Shown: positions 53,645 through 62,505, counted from the stretch's first letter. The stretch is DNA of 64,000 bases from CAZUNO01 sp964621445 [NCBI: Candidatus Hadarchaeota archaeon] (GCA_964621445.1 CAZUNO010000002.1:62001-126000), one strand, 5' to 3'. Numbers and translations are program-made. The notes: generated by a model from the letters alone, not told the origin.

Positions 53645-54718
53645 TTAGGGGAGGGAAGCCCGGGAACCATCGGCTTCCAATCCCCGGTCACGGATCCAAT
53701 CCCTCAACCAGCCTCCGATAAACAAGTTCTCTCTTCCTAGGTCCTTCATCTGCCTAGACCCGGTGAGAAAAATCGAGGCCCTAATCTGTCTCTCGACAAG
53801 ATCTATAAATTGGTTTAATCCTTCCTCGCCATCTACGGCCGCCTTAAGGAACGGGGATGCCATTCCAGCACAATTCGCCCCCAGAGCCAGGGCCTTAACT
53901 ACATCAATTCCATTCCGAATTCCCCCGCTGGCAATGACCCTTAGGCCCTCTACCTGCGTCGTTTCCAGGACGCTGGCTGCGGTAGGAATTCCCCATGTTC
54001 CCAGGGATTCGGCCAATTCCCTGCCCACGCCGCTGGCCCTGAAGGCCTCCACAGCCGCGAAGCTGGTTCCCCCACATCCCCCGGTATCAATCCATTCCAC
54101 GCCCACTGAAGCTAGAGACCTGGCAGTCTCGCTTGAGATTCCGCCACCGGTTTCCTTAACTATAACCGGGAGGTGGGAGCTGGACACGAACTCTTCGATG
54201 GTCTCCAGGCCGCCTCTGAAATCGACCTCACCCTCGGGCTGAGCCACCTCCTGCAGGGCGTTCAAGTGTATGGCCACGGCATCGACATCAACCTCTTCCA
54301 TGGCACTAAATACCGGTGCAAAATCGCGGGAAAGCAACTGGGGCAGGCCGATGTTTCCCACCAGGAGTATGTCTGGGGCCTGTTCTCTAACCATATAGGT
54401 ATCTGCTACATTTGGGTCCTCGATCATGGCCCGCATGCTGCCTAGTCCAAATCCCAGTCCGTTTCGCTGGGCAGCGCTCGCTAGAAGCCTGTTCCATTTC
54501 CTGGCTCCCTTAAACCCGCCGGTCATCCCACTGATCATCAATGGCATGTCAAGCCTTTTATCAAGGACATCCACCCCAATGTCCAGGGCAGCCTCATTAA
54601 TTTCCGGAAGTGCCTCATGAACTAGAGCAACACAATCGAGACCCGTACCTTCAAATTCTACGTCCTCCTTCAATACGACATCGACGTGATCGGCCTTCCT
54701 CCTCCTGGTTCCGGTCAT
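53645..54718 (-). CDS. fni: Isopentenyl-diphosphate delta-isomerase, type 2 (FMN)
   Basis: Interconverts IPP and DMAPP using reduced FMN. About 357 residues. RRKADHVDVV, ISGMTGGFKGA (FMN), LNALQE, VKETGGGIS, DTGGCGGTSF and ASGGIRNGIDVVKAL are all present. The ATG at 54718 has GGGGTG just upstream; a TTG at 54742 opens the frame. Last gene of the isoprenoid cluster. Confidence 0.93.
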   Translation of the reverse strand: MTGTRRRKADHVDVVLKEDVEFEGTGLDCVALVHEALPEINEAALDIGVDVLDKRLDMPLMISGMTGGFKGARKWNRLLASAAQRNGLGFGLGSMRAMIEDPNVADTYMVREQAPDILLVGNIGLPQLLSRDFAPVFSAMEEVDVDAVAIHLNALQEVAQPEGEVDFRGGLETIEEFVSSSHLPVIVKETGGGISSETARSLASVGVEWIDTGGCGGTSFAAVEAFRASGVGRELAESLGTWGIPTAASVLETTQVEGLRVIASGGIRNGIDVVKALALGANCAGMASPFLKAAVDGEEGLNQFIDLVERQIRASIFLTGSRQMKDLGRENLFIGGWLRDWIRDRGLEADGSRASLP

Positions 54719-54752
54719 TCGCACCCCTGACCCAACCTGCAATAACTACTTA

Positions 54753-55136
54753 TCAAGCTTTCTCCACCGTGGCTTCTTCCCCATCAACCACTAGCAGATC
54801 GCCGGTTTCAATCTTGGTTATGTCTATCCCATCAATGCAAGGGATACCCGCCAGTATGGCTCCGGTGGCAACAATGGTTTCCGTCTCCTCATTAATTATG
54901 GCCGCCGGTGCCAAGCCCCTCTTCTTAAGGCCATAGATAACGTAAGACCCGACCGTTGAACCCTTGCCCCTAGGGAATACCAGCACCTTTCCCCCAACCT
55001 TCTCTCCCTCCAATTGATGCCCCTTTTCCCTCACCACGCCAGTCTCGGGGTCCAGACCGCCATAGAAACTGATTGGCTCGCTGGTAACCAAGGCCCGACC
55101 TTTTGCCTTACCCGGATTGATCGTCCTTCCCTTCAT
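54753..55136 (-). CDS. Phosphomevalonate dehydratase small subunit (AcnX-S, DUF126)
   Basis: 127 residues with RTINPGKAKGRALVT, GGKVLVFPRGKGSTVGSY and a C-terminal swivelling-domain strand. With the large subunit it removes water from mevalonate 5-phosphate to give trans-anhydromevalonate phosphate, as established for the Aeropyrum enzyme. It overlaps the large-subunit gene by 29 bases, as coupled subunits often do. A TTG at 55151 is the longer start. Confidence 0.88.
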   Translation of the reverse strand: MKGRTINPGKAKGRALVTSEPISFYGGLDPETGVVREKGHQLEGEKVGGKVLVFPRGKGSTVGSYVIYGLKKRGLAPAAIINEETETIVATGAILAGIPCIDGIDITKIETGDLLVVDGEEATVEKA

Positions 55137-56319
55137 CTTCGATGGCTCCAATCAGATCATCAAGGTTCTTGAAAATTACCTTCTGTTGGCAGAAATTCGG
55201 AAGATAGTGGGCCGCCTTGGCAGAATTAACTCCAGTCGAGTTGAACCCCATTTTCTCAAGTGGGGTAACTACCATGCAGGTGTCGGCCACTAATTTCCCT
55301 CCCAATCCTTCAATTCTATCCGCCAATCCCATATTCTGGGCCGCCGTCTTCACCGACCTGGAGGTGCAGATCCATAGTGGTTTCTCGAAATTTTTCCCCT
55401 CCATGCGCTGAGCCAGTTGTAGTAGTTCACCGATCGAGGCGTGGGGACAACCTAAAATCACTATGTCCGGGATTTCTCCAGAGTTTAAGTCCCGCCGCTG
55501 TCGGTCCAAGTCATACTGAGTTATGGTGATTCTCTCCAGTCCCTTGCTGTCCATCCCCTCGGCTTCGGGGGTAATCTCTTCGACGTGGTACAGGGCGACC
55601 GCACCCGAGGCGGCCATCGCCGCTCCCAGTGATTTCAAGTGATCCACACTTGGGTCCTTCAAACCGCGGATATAAGGTTTCTTGTCCCCTGCTAGCTCAC
55701 CTATCCTATATCCCAGGGTCCCGTAATCACAGATATTTCGCAATTCTGCCTCTACCTCAAATACCATATCGGGCATTCTGTTTTCGTCAAGGTGCAGCCC
55801 ATAATTGGGCGTGACTCCGCAAATCGCTGCGGCAAGGGCCGAGGGTCCTCCTTCCCTATTGGTTCTAGCTCCTATTACCGAATTAGCAAATGACACGGCC
55901 GAGGACTCGCTCCAGGCGATGTGTTCCCTGAATCGTGGCAGGTTTCCAGCCAGGTAGGGTGTGCAGGTGGCACTCACCAACACGCCCATGGCCTTGAAGG
56001 CGTTTACTATCCTTTCCTGCTTACGGGCAAAATCCTCGGGGATCCCCATAACCCTCCAATCCCGAAGATCCATTCCAGCGGGATTCAGATAGGTCAGCGC
56101 TTTGACCTGAGCCCCCTTTTGCGCAAAATCCTCCAGAAACTCCATGCCCGGATCGCCTATTGATTTATGTGATACCCCCGAAACCTGGGCGGACCCAATC
56201 GGTATCATTCTCCGGGCTCCATACACATCACCAAGGCGCACCAGCAATCTGAATAGACGTTGAGCCACCTCTCCCCTCTCTCCCCCCAACATCCTCTCCT
56301 GTTCCCTTGTCAGGTACAA
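55108..56319 (-). CDS. Phosphomevalonate dehydratase large subunit (AcnX-L, DUF521)
   Basis: Aconitase-superfamily subunit, about 403 residues, [4Fe-4S]-dependent. YLTREQERMLGGERGE at the N terminus, VSGVSHKSIGD, ATCTPYLAGN (cluster Cys), GARTNREGGPSAL, CPHAS and VADTCMVV (cluster Cys). The TTG at 56319 has GGAGG six bases upstream and starts exactly where homologues do; it is one base after the decarboxylase stop. The frame opens further upstream, but that part overlaps the decarboxylase. Confidence 0.9.
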   Translation of the reverse strand: MYLTREQERMLGGERGEVAQRLFRLLVRLGDVYGARRMIPIGSAQVSGVSHKSIGDPGMEFLEDFAQKGAQVKALTYLNPAGMDLRDWRVMGIPEDFARKQERIVNAFKAMGVLVSATCTPYLAGNLPRFREHIAWSESSAVSFANSVIGARTNREGGPSALAAAICGVTPNYGLHLDENRMPDMVFEVEAELRNICDYGTLGYRIGELAGDKKPYIRGLKDPSVDHLKSLGAAMAASGAVALYHVEEITPEAEGMDSKGLERITITQYDLDRQRRDLNSGEIPDIVILGCPHASIGELLQLAQRMEGKNFEKPLWICTSRSVKTAAQNMGLADRIEGLGGKLVADTCMVVTPLEKMGFNSTGVNSAKAAHYLPNFCQQKVIFKNLDDLIGAIEDEGKDDQSG

Positions 56320-56320
56320 T

Positions 56321-57601
56321 TCAATCCTCCAGGTATTCCTCAATATCAATTTCCATGGGGAGCCCTGGTCTTTTGAATTCCTCCTTATCCTTCCCCCAGG
56401 GAACCGTGAGATCAAAACCCACCTTTGTGGTTATGTGGGTTTCCGGATCGGAGGATGGATCGAGGGAGGACCCCTTTTCTCTCCTGGTTACCAGGTCGCT
56501 ATCGGCCTGAAATCTCGTAGCCATCGCCCACTCTATTTCCTCCGATTTGTCGATATCTATGTCCTCATCAACCACGAAAAGGTGTTTCATGGATCGGTGA
56601 GCTCTGAATGCGGCATCGATTGCCCTTTCCGGGTCCTTCTCTTCCCTTCTCCTAATGCTCACCACTCCATGAAGCCAGGAGCAACCGCCGGGAGTGACCC
56701 TCACATCCAGCACATCACATTGCTTCTTCACTTCCCGATACATGCTGGCCTCCCTAGGCATCCCCATCAGTATCTTGTGCTCCATCCCACCCGGGAGTAG
56801 GGCGTGGAAGAGGGGATTTCTCCTGATCAATATCTCCTTGCATTCAACTACCGGCTGTAATCTCACCTTGTCGGGTGTCTGGGTCAGGTCAAGAAATGGA
56901 CCTTCGTCGTGGAGTTCACCGGTGAGCTCCATGATCATGATGATCTCCGCCGGTGGCACCAAATATCCCTTCATATCCATCAGGGGCGTTGGTTGCAGGG
57001 AGTTGGCAATGGATAGCTCGCTTACTCCGGGGGACTCGGATACTGCGGAGGCCACGAGGACCGAGATTGGATTCCCAATACAATAGGCAAATTTGGTGAG
57101 CCCCCTCCTGATATAGCTATCAAGGTCCCTTTTCACTATCCTAAGGACCAGCTGGTTTTCGGAAATCACCATGCCCCGGTGAAAGGAAGAATTCAGACCA
57201 TACTCCGGGTCCTTTGCCACCACAATTCCCGATGTTATGTATGGACCTCCATCGAATGGGTAATAGGTAGGGATCGGCAGGTTCAATAGGTCCGGCTCCA
57301 TCTCGATATAGTCCTCTGACTTCATTATCTGTGGATCCCTGGGTTGTGATATTGCATCAACCAGTTTTTCGGTTAGGTTTCCCTCCTCAATCCCAAGGCC
57401 CCGTGCAACGGAAAGTCGGCTGGAACAGATATTTCCCAGTACAGGGATATCGCGGTTTTTTACATTTTCAAAGATGATCGGGATTCCATCCAACGTACGC
57501 ATGATGGCGGGTATTTCAAATTGGATGTCCACTTCCTTTTGGACTCTTTTCAGAAGACCGGCACCCTCCAACTGGTTTACGAATTCACGCAACAAAGCCA
57601 T
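56321..57601 (-). CDS. UbiD-family decarboxylase, probable anhydromevalonate phosphate decarboxylase
   Basis: 426 residues. UbiD signature: GGPYITSGIVVAKDPE (prenyl-FMN/metal loop), FHRGMVI, LTGELHDEGPF (metal/catalytic Glu) and the E-bearing DEDIDIDKSEEIEWAMATRFQ (catalytic acid). The cluster context points to decarboxylation of trans-anhydromevalonate phosphate to isopentenyl phosphate; as a UbiD it needs prenylated FMN from UbiX, not seen here. ATG with GGGAGGAG upstream. Confidence 0.9.
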   Translation of the reverse strand: MALLREFVNQLEGAGLLKRVQKEVDIQFEIPAIMRTLDGIPIIFENVKNRDIPVLGNICSSRLSVARGLGIEEGNLTEKLVDAISQPRDPQIMKSEDYIEMEPDLLNLPIPTYYPFDGGPYITSGIVVAKDPEYGLNSSFHRGMVISENQLVLRIVKRDLDSYIRRGLTKFAYCIGNPISVLVASAVSESPGVSELSIANSLQPTPLMDMKGYLVPPAEIIMIMELTGELHDEGPFLDLTQTPDKVRLQPVVECKEILIRRNPLFHALLPGGMEHKILMGMPREASMYREVKKQCDVLDVRVTPGGCSWLHGVVSIRRREEKDPERAIDAAFRAHRSMKHLFVVDEDIDIDKSEEIEWAMATRFQADSDLVTRREKGSSLDPSSDPETHITTKVGFDLTVPWGKDKEEFKRPGLPMEIDIEEYLED

Positions 57602-57630
57602 GATACTCCTCCCTTTCAGATTCCACCAAA

Positions 57631-57678
57631 CGATATATCTTTTTCGTCATTTGTCGATTTAATCATCGTCATTTGACG
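57631..57678 (-). promoter_or_regulatory. Promoter of the decarboxylase-AcnX-fni operon with direct repeats
   Basis: GATATATC (about 57631-57638) is a TATA candidate 30-38 bp before the decarboxylase ATG. Just upstream lie TCGTCATTTGTCG (57644-57656) and TCGTCATTTGACG (57666-57678), 22 bp start to start; the second overlaps the end of the mevalonate kinase gene. Confidence 0.4.
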
Positions 57679-58657
57679 AACTCACCCCTATTAGAGTGGG
57701 GATAGCCTCATACCCCGACTTTCGCATAGCTCCCACTACCCTATCACGCACCTCCGGTTCGGGAGTTAAGGCGATCATGTGCCCTCCCAGACCGCCTCCA
57801 GTCATCTTCGCCCCCTTCGCCCCCTCTCTTCTGGCAATCTCAACTAGATGATCAAGCTTCGGATGGGAGACCCCGATTTCCTGGAGCAGGCCATGATTGG
57901 CATACATTAGGTCCCCGACCGCGTCCAGGTCATGATCTCTCAATGATTTAACCGCGCTCTCTATGAGTTCTTCCGCCCGTAAGAAGATTCGTGAATATCT
58001 TTCTTCGTTTCTCTCCTTTCTCCTTCTAACACCAGCCACCGCCGTCTTGGTCCTACCTCTTATCCCCGTATTTCCCATTACCATGGGCATTGGCTCCCGT
58101 ACTGAAAGCCTCTCAACCGTATTATCTCCTCCCTGGAGGTTCTTTGCGAAGTAAATCATTCCCCCGAAGGTAGAAACGGTATTATCTATGCCCGAAGGGG
58201 TTCCGGCATAGGCCTTTTCCGCCTCATACGCTATCTCGTTGATATCCTGGGCCTTGAGGCCCAGGTCAAACTCCTGGTTCAGGGCCCTAGTAATGGAGAC
58301 ACAGAAGGCTGCACTGGATCCAATTCCCCCCGTGGTCTCCAGCTCTCCCTCAATGGTTATCTTAATGTTCTTTTCGGTGGGATCAAAGTTCGCGGCGTCG
58401 AAAATTCTAAGCACCGGCCCCGGTTCCAGAAAATCATCCGTAGAGCGGTTCAAGGCATTTAAACGGACGTCCTCCAGAGCCCATCCATCACCGACCAGAA
58501 AACCGGAGCCACGGAACCCCTCCAGCAAGGCCTCATTGGCTCTCTCAACCGTGGCTTTGATCTTTGAATCGATCGATGAGGCTATGGCCGGTATTCCATA
58601 TACTACGAAATGCTCGTTGAACAGGATGACCTTCCGAAACCCGATTCCGGTTCCCAT
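57659..58657 (-). CDS. mvk: Mevalonate kinase
   Basis: A GHMP kinase of about 332 residues that makes mevalonate 5-phosphate. VILFNEHFVVYGIPA (motif 1), TTGGIGSSAAFCVS (ATP loop), GIDNTVSTFGG (catalytic Asp) and AKMTGGGLGGHMI (motif 3). The ATG at 58657 follows a TTATAAATA box by about 20 bp, so the transcript has little or no leader; the frame opens 37 codons earlier but that stretch is promoter. The usual PGK of motif 1 is replaced by FRK. Confidence 0.93.
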   Translation of the reverse strand: MGTGIGFRKVILFNEHFVVYGIPAIASSIDSKIKATVERANEALLEGFRGSGFLVGDGWALEDVRLNALNRSTDDFLEPGPVLRIFDAANFDPTEKNIKITIEGELETTGGIGSSAAFCVSITRALNQEFDLGLKAQDINEIAYEAEKAYAGTPSGIDNTVSTFGGMIYFAKNLQGGDNTVERLSVREPMPMVMGNTGIRGRTKTAVAGVRRRKERNEERYSRIFLRAEELIESAVKSLRDHDLDAVGDLMYANHGLLQEIGVSHPKLDHLVEIARREGAKGAKMTGGGLGGHMIALTPEPEVRDRVVGAMRKSGYEAIPTLIGVSSSNDDD

Positions 58658-58670
58658 ATCGATCCCATTC

Positions 58671-58684
58671 CCGTATTTATAACC
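58671..58684 (-). promoter_or_regulatory. TATA box for mevalonate kinase
   Basis: GGTTATAAATACGG on the minus strand, about 14-27 bp before the ATG at 58657; supports the late start. Confidence 0.5.
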
Positions 58685-58799
58685 CCACTTATGTGTATTA
58701 CCGCCGGGATAATCTACGAGAATATTTAATTGGTCCCGCGCTCGATGACCGGTGTAAAAGCCTCGCAAATCTTTTTTCTAGATCGGTGGATAATGTAAG

Positions 58800-59618
58800 A
58801 TGTCAAGTATTGTCGTCAAGATTGGGGGATCATTCCTTACCGCAAAATCCGAAAGCCATAGATTCCCCCTAAATATAGAAGAGATCAGGAGCCAGGCCAG
58901 GGAGTTCTTAAACCTGGGCCGATTGAAGGGCATATCCAGGGATATTCGTCATATCCTAGAATCGCACAGGATCCTGCTGGTACATGGGGCAGGTCCATTT
59001 GGACATGCGATGGTAGAGGGATTGAAATCCGGGTATGACATTGACCCCATGCACATCCACGCCTCCATGCTGGTATTAAACGAATTTGTCATCCGGGCAT
59101 TAACGGATATCGGGGTGCTGTGTGAGAGGGTGAGCCCCATGGACTCGGTGCTTCACCGGGGAAAATTCCACACCGATCGATTGGTCAAGGAGATGGTATC
59201 AAAGGAGAGATCAGGTATCCTTCCTGTTAGTCATGGTGATATCGTCCCTAGCAAGAACGGTGAGATCGATGGACACCAGGTAATCTCCGGGGACTTGGTC
59301 GTGCGCGATTTGTCATTGTCCTGGCCCGCCGATCGCCTGATAATGGTGACTGATATGAATGGAATCCTGGATACCGACCCAAGAAAGGGTGAGGGGAGAA
59401 CCATTCCAAGGATCACCCTGGATAAGTGCACGGACCTACTGAAAGGGAGGAGTGGAAAGGGATCCGATGTAACCGGTGGTATACTCCAGAAGGTAATTAG
59501 CTGTGCTGAGCCCATTTCCGCCGGCATACCGGTTCAAATTATCTCTGACGAAATCAATAATGCCCTAATCGCAGCCTGTAATGGCCAGGAAGTGGGAACA
59601 ATCATAGAGCCTGGGTGA
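58800..59618 (+). CDS. ipk: Isopentenyl phosphate kinase
   Basis: 272 residues, amino-acid-kinase fold. IVVKIGGSFLTAK, HGAGPFGH (catalytic His of IPKs), HGDIV, VTDMNGILDTDP and GSDVTGGI. Phosphorylates isopentenyl phosphate to IPP, the last kinase step of the archaeal mevalonate pathways. Divergent from mvk. Confidence 0.95.
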   Translation: MSSIVVKIGGSFLTAKSESHRFPLNIEEIRSQAREFLNLGRLKGISRDIRHILESHRILLVHGAGPFGHAMVEGLKSGYDIDPMHIHASMLVLNEFVIRALTDIGVLCERVSPMDSVLHRGKFHTDRLVKEMVSKERSGILPVSHGDIVPSKNGEIDGHQVISGDLVVRDLSLSWPADRLIMVTDMNGILDTDPRKGEGRTIPRITLDKCTDLLKGRSGKGSDVTGGILQKVISCAEPISAGIPVQIISDEINNALIAACNGQEVGTIIEPG

Positions 59619-59622
59619 TTTC

Positions 59623-61218
59623 TTGCCAAAATCCTACATCGAACATCCCCTAATCAATTGTAACACGATTGAATCCAGGATCTATCAACAGGTGGTATAC
59701 GCGAAGGCAGTAAAGTCAAATACGCTTTTTGTGGCCCCCACAGCGCTGGGAAAGACGGTTCTATGCATCATGGTGGTTGCTCACCGTCTTCACAAGGTAG
59801 GTGGAAGGGCTCTTATGATGGCCCCTACCCGGCCCCTGGTCCTTCAGCATGCGGAATCTTTCAAAAAATTCATGAATCTGCCCCAGGAGGAAATAGTCGA
59901 TGTCAGCGGGAGGATTCGTCCCAGTGAAAGGGAGGAGGTCTGGCCCGCATCAAAGGTGGCCATAGCCACCCCTCAGGTGGTGAAAAACGATCTCGAGGCG
60001 GGGCGAATGGATCTTTCGCCGTATTCTCTCCTCGTTTTCGACGAGGCCCATAGAGCTGTGGGTGATTATGCATACGTTCCTATAGCCAGGATCTACGTTG
60101 AAACCGCGGATGACCCCCTGGTCCTTGGGCTAACCGCCTCTCCCGGAAACAGGGAGGAGGTAATCCGAGAGGTCTGCGAAAACCTCGACATATCTAATAT
60201 CGAGACCAGGACCGAAAGCGACCCGGATGTAAAGCCTTATATCAACCCCATAGAGGTCGATTGGAGAAAGGTTGTGCTGCCGGACTCAATCCGCATGGCC
60301 TCCAGGCGTATGAGAGCTTATCTCGAGGAGAGATTTGACAGCCTTAGAAAGATTGGTCTAATACAATCCGAAAGACCGACCAGAAGGGACCTTCTTGAGG
60401 CGGGAAAAGCATTAGGAATCGGCCCCCAACGTTTCTCAGCTTCCTTCGGAAAACCGGAATTCATGTATTATAAATCGCTGATGGACTACGCAACCGGCCT
60501 CAAGGCCGAACATGCTCTGGAACTGATCGAGACTCAGGGAATAGAACAGGCCCTGAAATATATGGAGAAACTTTCCCAGGAAGCGGAAAAGAAGAAAACT
60601 CCCAGATCTACCAAGTCATTCATCCATAACGACCTGGTCAAGCAATTCACAAACAGGCTTCGGGATCTCCGTGAAAAGGGGGTTCAGCATCCCAAGATCC
60701 CGGAAACGGAGGACATCGTGACCCGGGAGTTAAACTCTAATCCCGATAGCAGGATCATCGTATTCACTAACTTTAGGGACACGGTTGACCTCCTTGTATC
60801 CCGGCTTTCCAAGCAGAGGAAATCTCGAGCTACCAGATTCGTTGGACAGTCCTCAAAGAGATCAAGAGGGCTTAGCCAGGCAGAGCAAGCAGAGATCCTT
60901 GATCTCTTCAAGAAGGGCAAATACAATATTCTAGTGGCCACATCCGTCGCCGAGGAGGGCCTGGATATTGCAGAAGTCCAGCTAGTACTTTTTTACGATT
61001 GCACCGCCAGCGCTGTTAGGAATATTCAAAGACGGGGGAGAACAGGAAGGAGAGAGGCGGGCAAGGTTATAGTGCTTATCACTGAGGATACTAGGGAGGA
61101 AGCCTACCATTGGGCGGGAAGAGCCCGGGAAAAAAGGATGCGGCAGGTGCTCAAGAAGGTTGATCTGGAACTCAGCGACAAGCAGCTGAACCTTGACGGA
61201 TTCATGAAAGGTTCTTAG
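59623..61218 (+). CDS. hef: Hef-type SF2 DNA helicase without nuclease domain
   Basis: 531 residues. Walker A APTALGKTV (about 39-47), DEAH (about 140-143), LTASPG, and in the second RecA domain IVFTNFRDTV, VATSVAEEGLDIAE and QRRGRTGR. Ends soon after domain 2. Full Hef has a C-terminal XPF-type nuclease of about 200 residues, absent here as in some Thermoplasmata. Acts on forked DNA and stalled forks. TTG start four bases after ipk. Confidence 0.92.
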   Translation: MPKSYIEHPLINCNTIESRIYQQVVYAKAVKSNTLFVAPTALGKTVLCIMVVAHRLHKVGGRALMMAPTRPLVLQHAESFKKFMNLPQEEIVDVSGRIRPSEREEVWPASKVAIATPQVVKNDLEAGRMDLSPYSLLVFDEAHRAVGDYAYVPIARIYVETADDPLVLGLTASPGNREEVIREVCENLDISNIETRTESDPDVKPYINPIEVDWRKVVLPDSIRMASRRMRAYLEERFDSLRKIGLIQSERPTRRDLLEAGKALGIGPQRFSASFGKPEFMYYKSLMDYATGLKAEHALELIETQGIEQALKYMEKLSQEAEKKKTPRSTKSFIHNDLVKQFTNRLRDLREKGVQHPKIPETEDIVTRELNSNPDSRIIVFTNFRDTVDLLVSRLSKQRKSRATRFVGQSSKRSRGLSQAEQAEILDLFKKGKYNILVATSVAEEGLDIAEVQLVLFYDCTASAVRNIQRRGRTGRREAGKVIVLITEDTREEAYHWAGRAREKRMRQVLKKVDLELSDKQLNLDGFMKGS

Positions 61219-61574
61219 AATCTCCGGCGAAACTCCCTCTTTCTAAGAATACGCAAGAGCACCGATTTCAGCTTGTAGTTATCGGAACACTGCTGATTTT
61301 CCATCTCGTACTGAACGGCCCCCATGATATCCTCGTTCTTGTTCTTAATACCCTTGGCAAACATGCTCATGCTGCCCTTGCCATAAAGGTCAGCTGACTG
61401 TTTATACAACTCAGCTGCCTTCTTGAGCAGGGAAACCCTCAGACGGTGATCGTCCTTCTCTTTGTAGGCTTTGATAAGACACATATCGGCTTGCCCTTCA
61501 AGCCATGATGCTTTTCTGACGTGGTCGGCCTCGAATCTCAAAATAGCACCGGGGCGCTTTACCGCGCTCGACAA
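61215..61574 (-). CDS. Uncharacterised helical protein (119 residues)
   Basis: All-alpha, basic C terminus (LLRILRKREFRRRF). The helix pattern (LLKKAAELYKQSADLYGKG) is TPR/MIT-like. TTG start. Convergent with hef, overlapping by four bases. No family recognised. Confidence 0.55.
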   Translation of the reverse strand: MSSAVKRPGAILRFEADHVRKASWLEGQADMCLIKAYKEKDDHRLRVSLLKKAAELYKQSADLYGKGSMSMFAKGIKNKNEDIMGAVQYEMENQQCSDNYKLKSVLLRILRKREFRRRF

Positions 61575-61656
61575 ATATAAATATTATTTATGGAAACTAA
61601 ACAAAAATCTTTGACCTTCTACTTTCTTGTGCAAACCGCAATTGAAAAATTGGATT

Positions 61657-61764
61657 ATGTCGGTAATTATGGAAATAAATCTACTAAAAGTATGGCTCAC
61701 CGAAAACCGCATCGGTGAACTCAAGAATTTAGAACGAGACGGGAAAATTGTCCCAGCTTCCTAA
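61657..61764 (+). CDS. Possible 35-residue protein in the intergenic gap
   Basis: A short ATG frame begins MSVIMEINLLKVWLTENR and ends at the last base before the convergent zinc-protein stop. Two hairpins lie in the same stretch (TCACCGA/TCGGTGA at 61697-61718; GGGA/TCCC at 61741-61754), so a structured RNA is as likely as a peptide. An AT-rich promoter-like stretch precedes it (61575-61600). Confidence 0.2.
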   Translation: MSVIMEINLLKVWLTENRIGELKNLERDGKIVPAS

Positions 61765-62169
61765 CTATTCCTCATTCTCGCCTCGGTGGGGCACTACAAC
61801 TGAGTTCTTTAATTCCTGTATGGCGCCCAGCAAATCCACAAGACTATGCAAGACCTCGACATCTGACTGAACCCGGACAGCTTCCTCACCCGAATCCAGC
61901 CTTTCGGAGAATAGCCTTATCTTGTTAAGAACCGTACCTTCCGCATCTTCCACTGCACCCCAGGGGTCGTCCCTGGCTGTTCTTTCCTTAGTCCTTGGTT
62001 GGGTCCCACCCTGGGGGGCCTCGGTTTCAGTCATCTCCTTCGCTTGTTTACCCTTTTCAAACCCGCACTTGGCACAGAAGGTCCGCCCCTCTTGCTGGAA
62101 GAGTGGTGCATTACAATTGGGGCAGCTCTCGTTCAACATCTTGCCCCCCTTTAGCATAATATCTGCCAT
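61765..62169 (-). CDS. Zinc-binding protein, Sjogren's syndrome/scleroderma autoantigen-1 (p27) family
   Basis: 134 residues with CPNCNAPLFQQEGRTFCAKCG near the N terminus and a C-terminal helical half joined by a polar linker. The ATG at 62169 lies about 34 bp after TATAAAT (62203-62209). The frame opens 31 codons earlier but those would overlap the divergent UPF0147 gene's promoter. The archaeal function is unknown. Confidence 0.75.
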   Translation of the reverse strand: MADIMLKGGKMLNESCPNCNAPLFQQEGRTFCAKCGFEKGKQAKEMTETEAPQGGTQPRTKERTARDDPWGAVEDAEGTVLNKIRLFSERLDSGEEAVRVQSDVEVLHSLVDLLGAIQELKNSVVVPHRGENEE

Positions 62170-62202
62170 GTCCTTGATTTCCACTGGTTCACCCGAAAAG
62201 AG

Positions 62203-62209
62203 ATTTATA
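62203..62209 (-). promoter_or_regulatory. TATA box for the p27-like gene
   Basis: TATAAAT on the minus strand, 34-40 bp upstream of the ATG at 62169. Confidence 0.45.
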
Positions 62210-62247
62210 CCCTCGTTCTTAAAAACGTTCAGGAGGATTGCCCGAAA

Positions 62248-62505
62248 ATGAATGACGAGCAAAAAATGGATGCAGTCTCACAGGTCCTTGAGCAGATTAC
62301 AGAGGACACTTCAGTCCCAAGAAACATCAGACGTGCCGCCAACGAGGCCATCGAATGGCTTCAGAATGACAACCATACGCCGGGAGTCAGAGCGAGTTCC
62401 GCGGTGAATATATTGGATGAGATAAGCGAGGACCCCAACATGCCCGTTCACACACGAACTATGATATGGAACGTGGTCAGCGAGCTGGAAGTGATTCAGG
62501 ATTAG
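62248..62505 (+). CDS. UPF0147 family protein
   Basis: 85 residues of a small, archaea-specific, all-helical family: VLEQITEDTSVPRNIRRAA and SSAVNILDEISEDPNMP are its conserved core. Function unknown. Divergent from the p27-like gene. Confidence 0.87.
   Translation: MNDEQKMDAVSQVLEQITEDTSVPRNIRRAANEAIEWLQNDNHTPGVRASSAVNILDEISEDPNMPVHTRTMIWNVVSELEVIQD

Noticed and set aside
56320-56415. Longer AcnX large subunit overlapping the decarboxylase
   Set aside because: Homologues begin at YLTREQE; the TTG at 56319 has an ideal GGAGG.
57644-57678. CRISPR-like repeat
   Set aside because: Only two 13-bp copies, no spacer-sized interval and no cas genes; better read as a regulatory direct repeat.
58658-58768. 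Longer N terminus for mevalonate kinase
   Set aside because: The upstream codons contain the TATA box and do not resemble the family.
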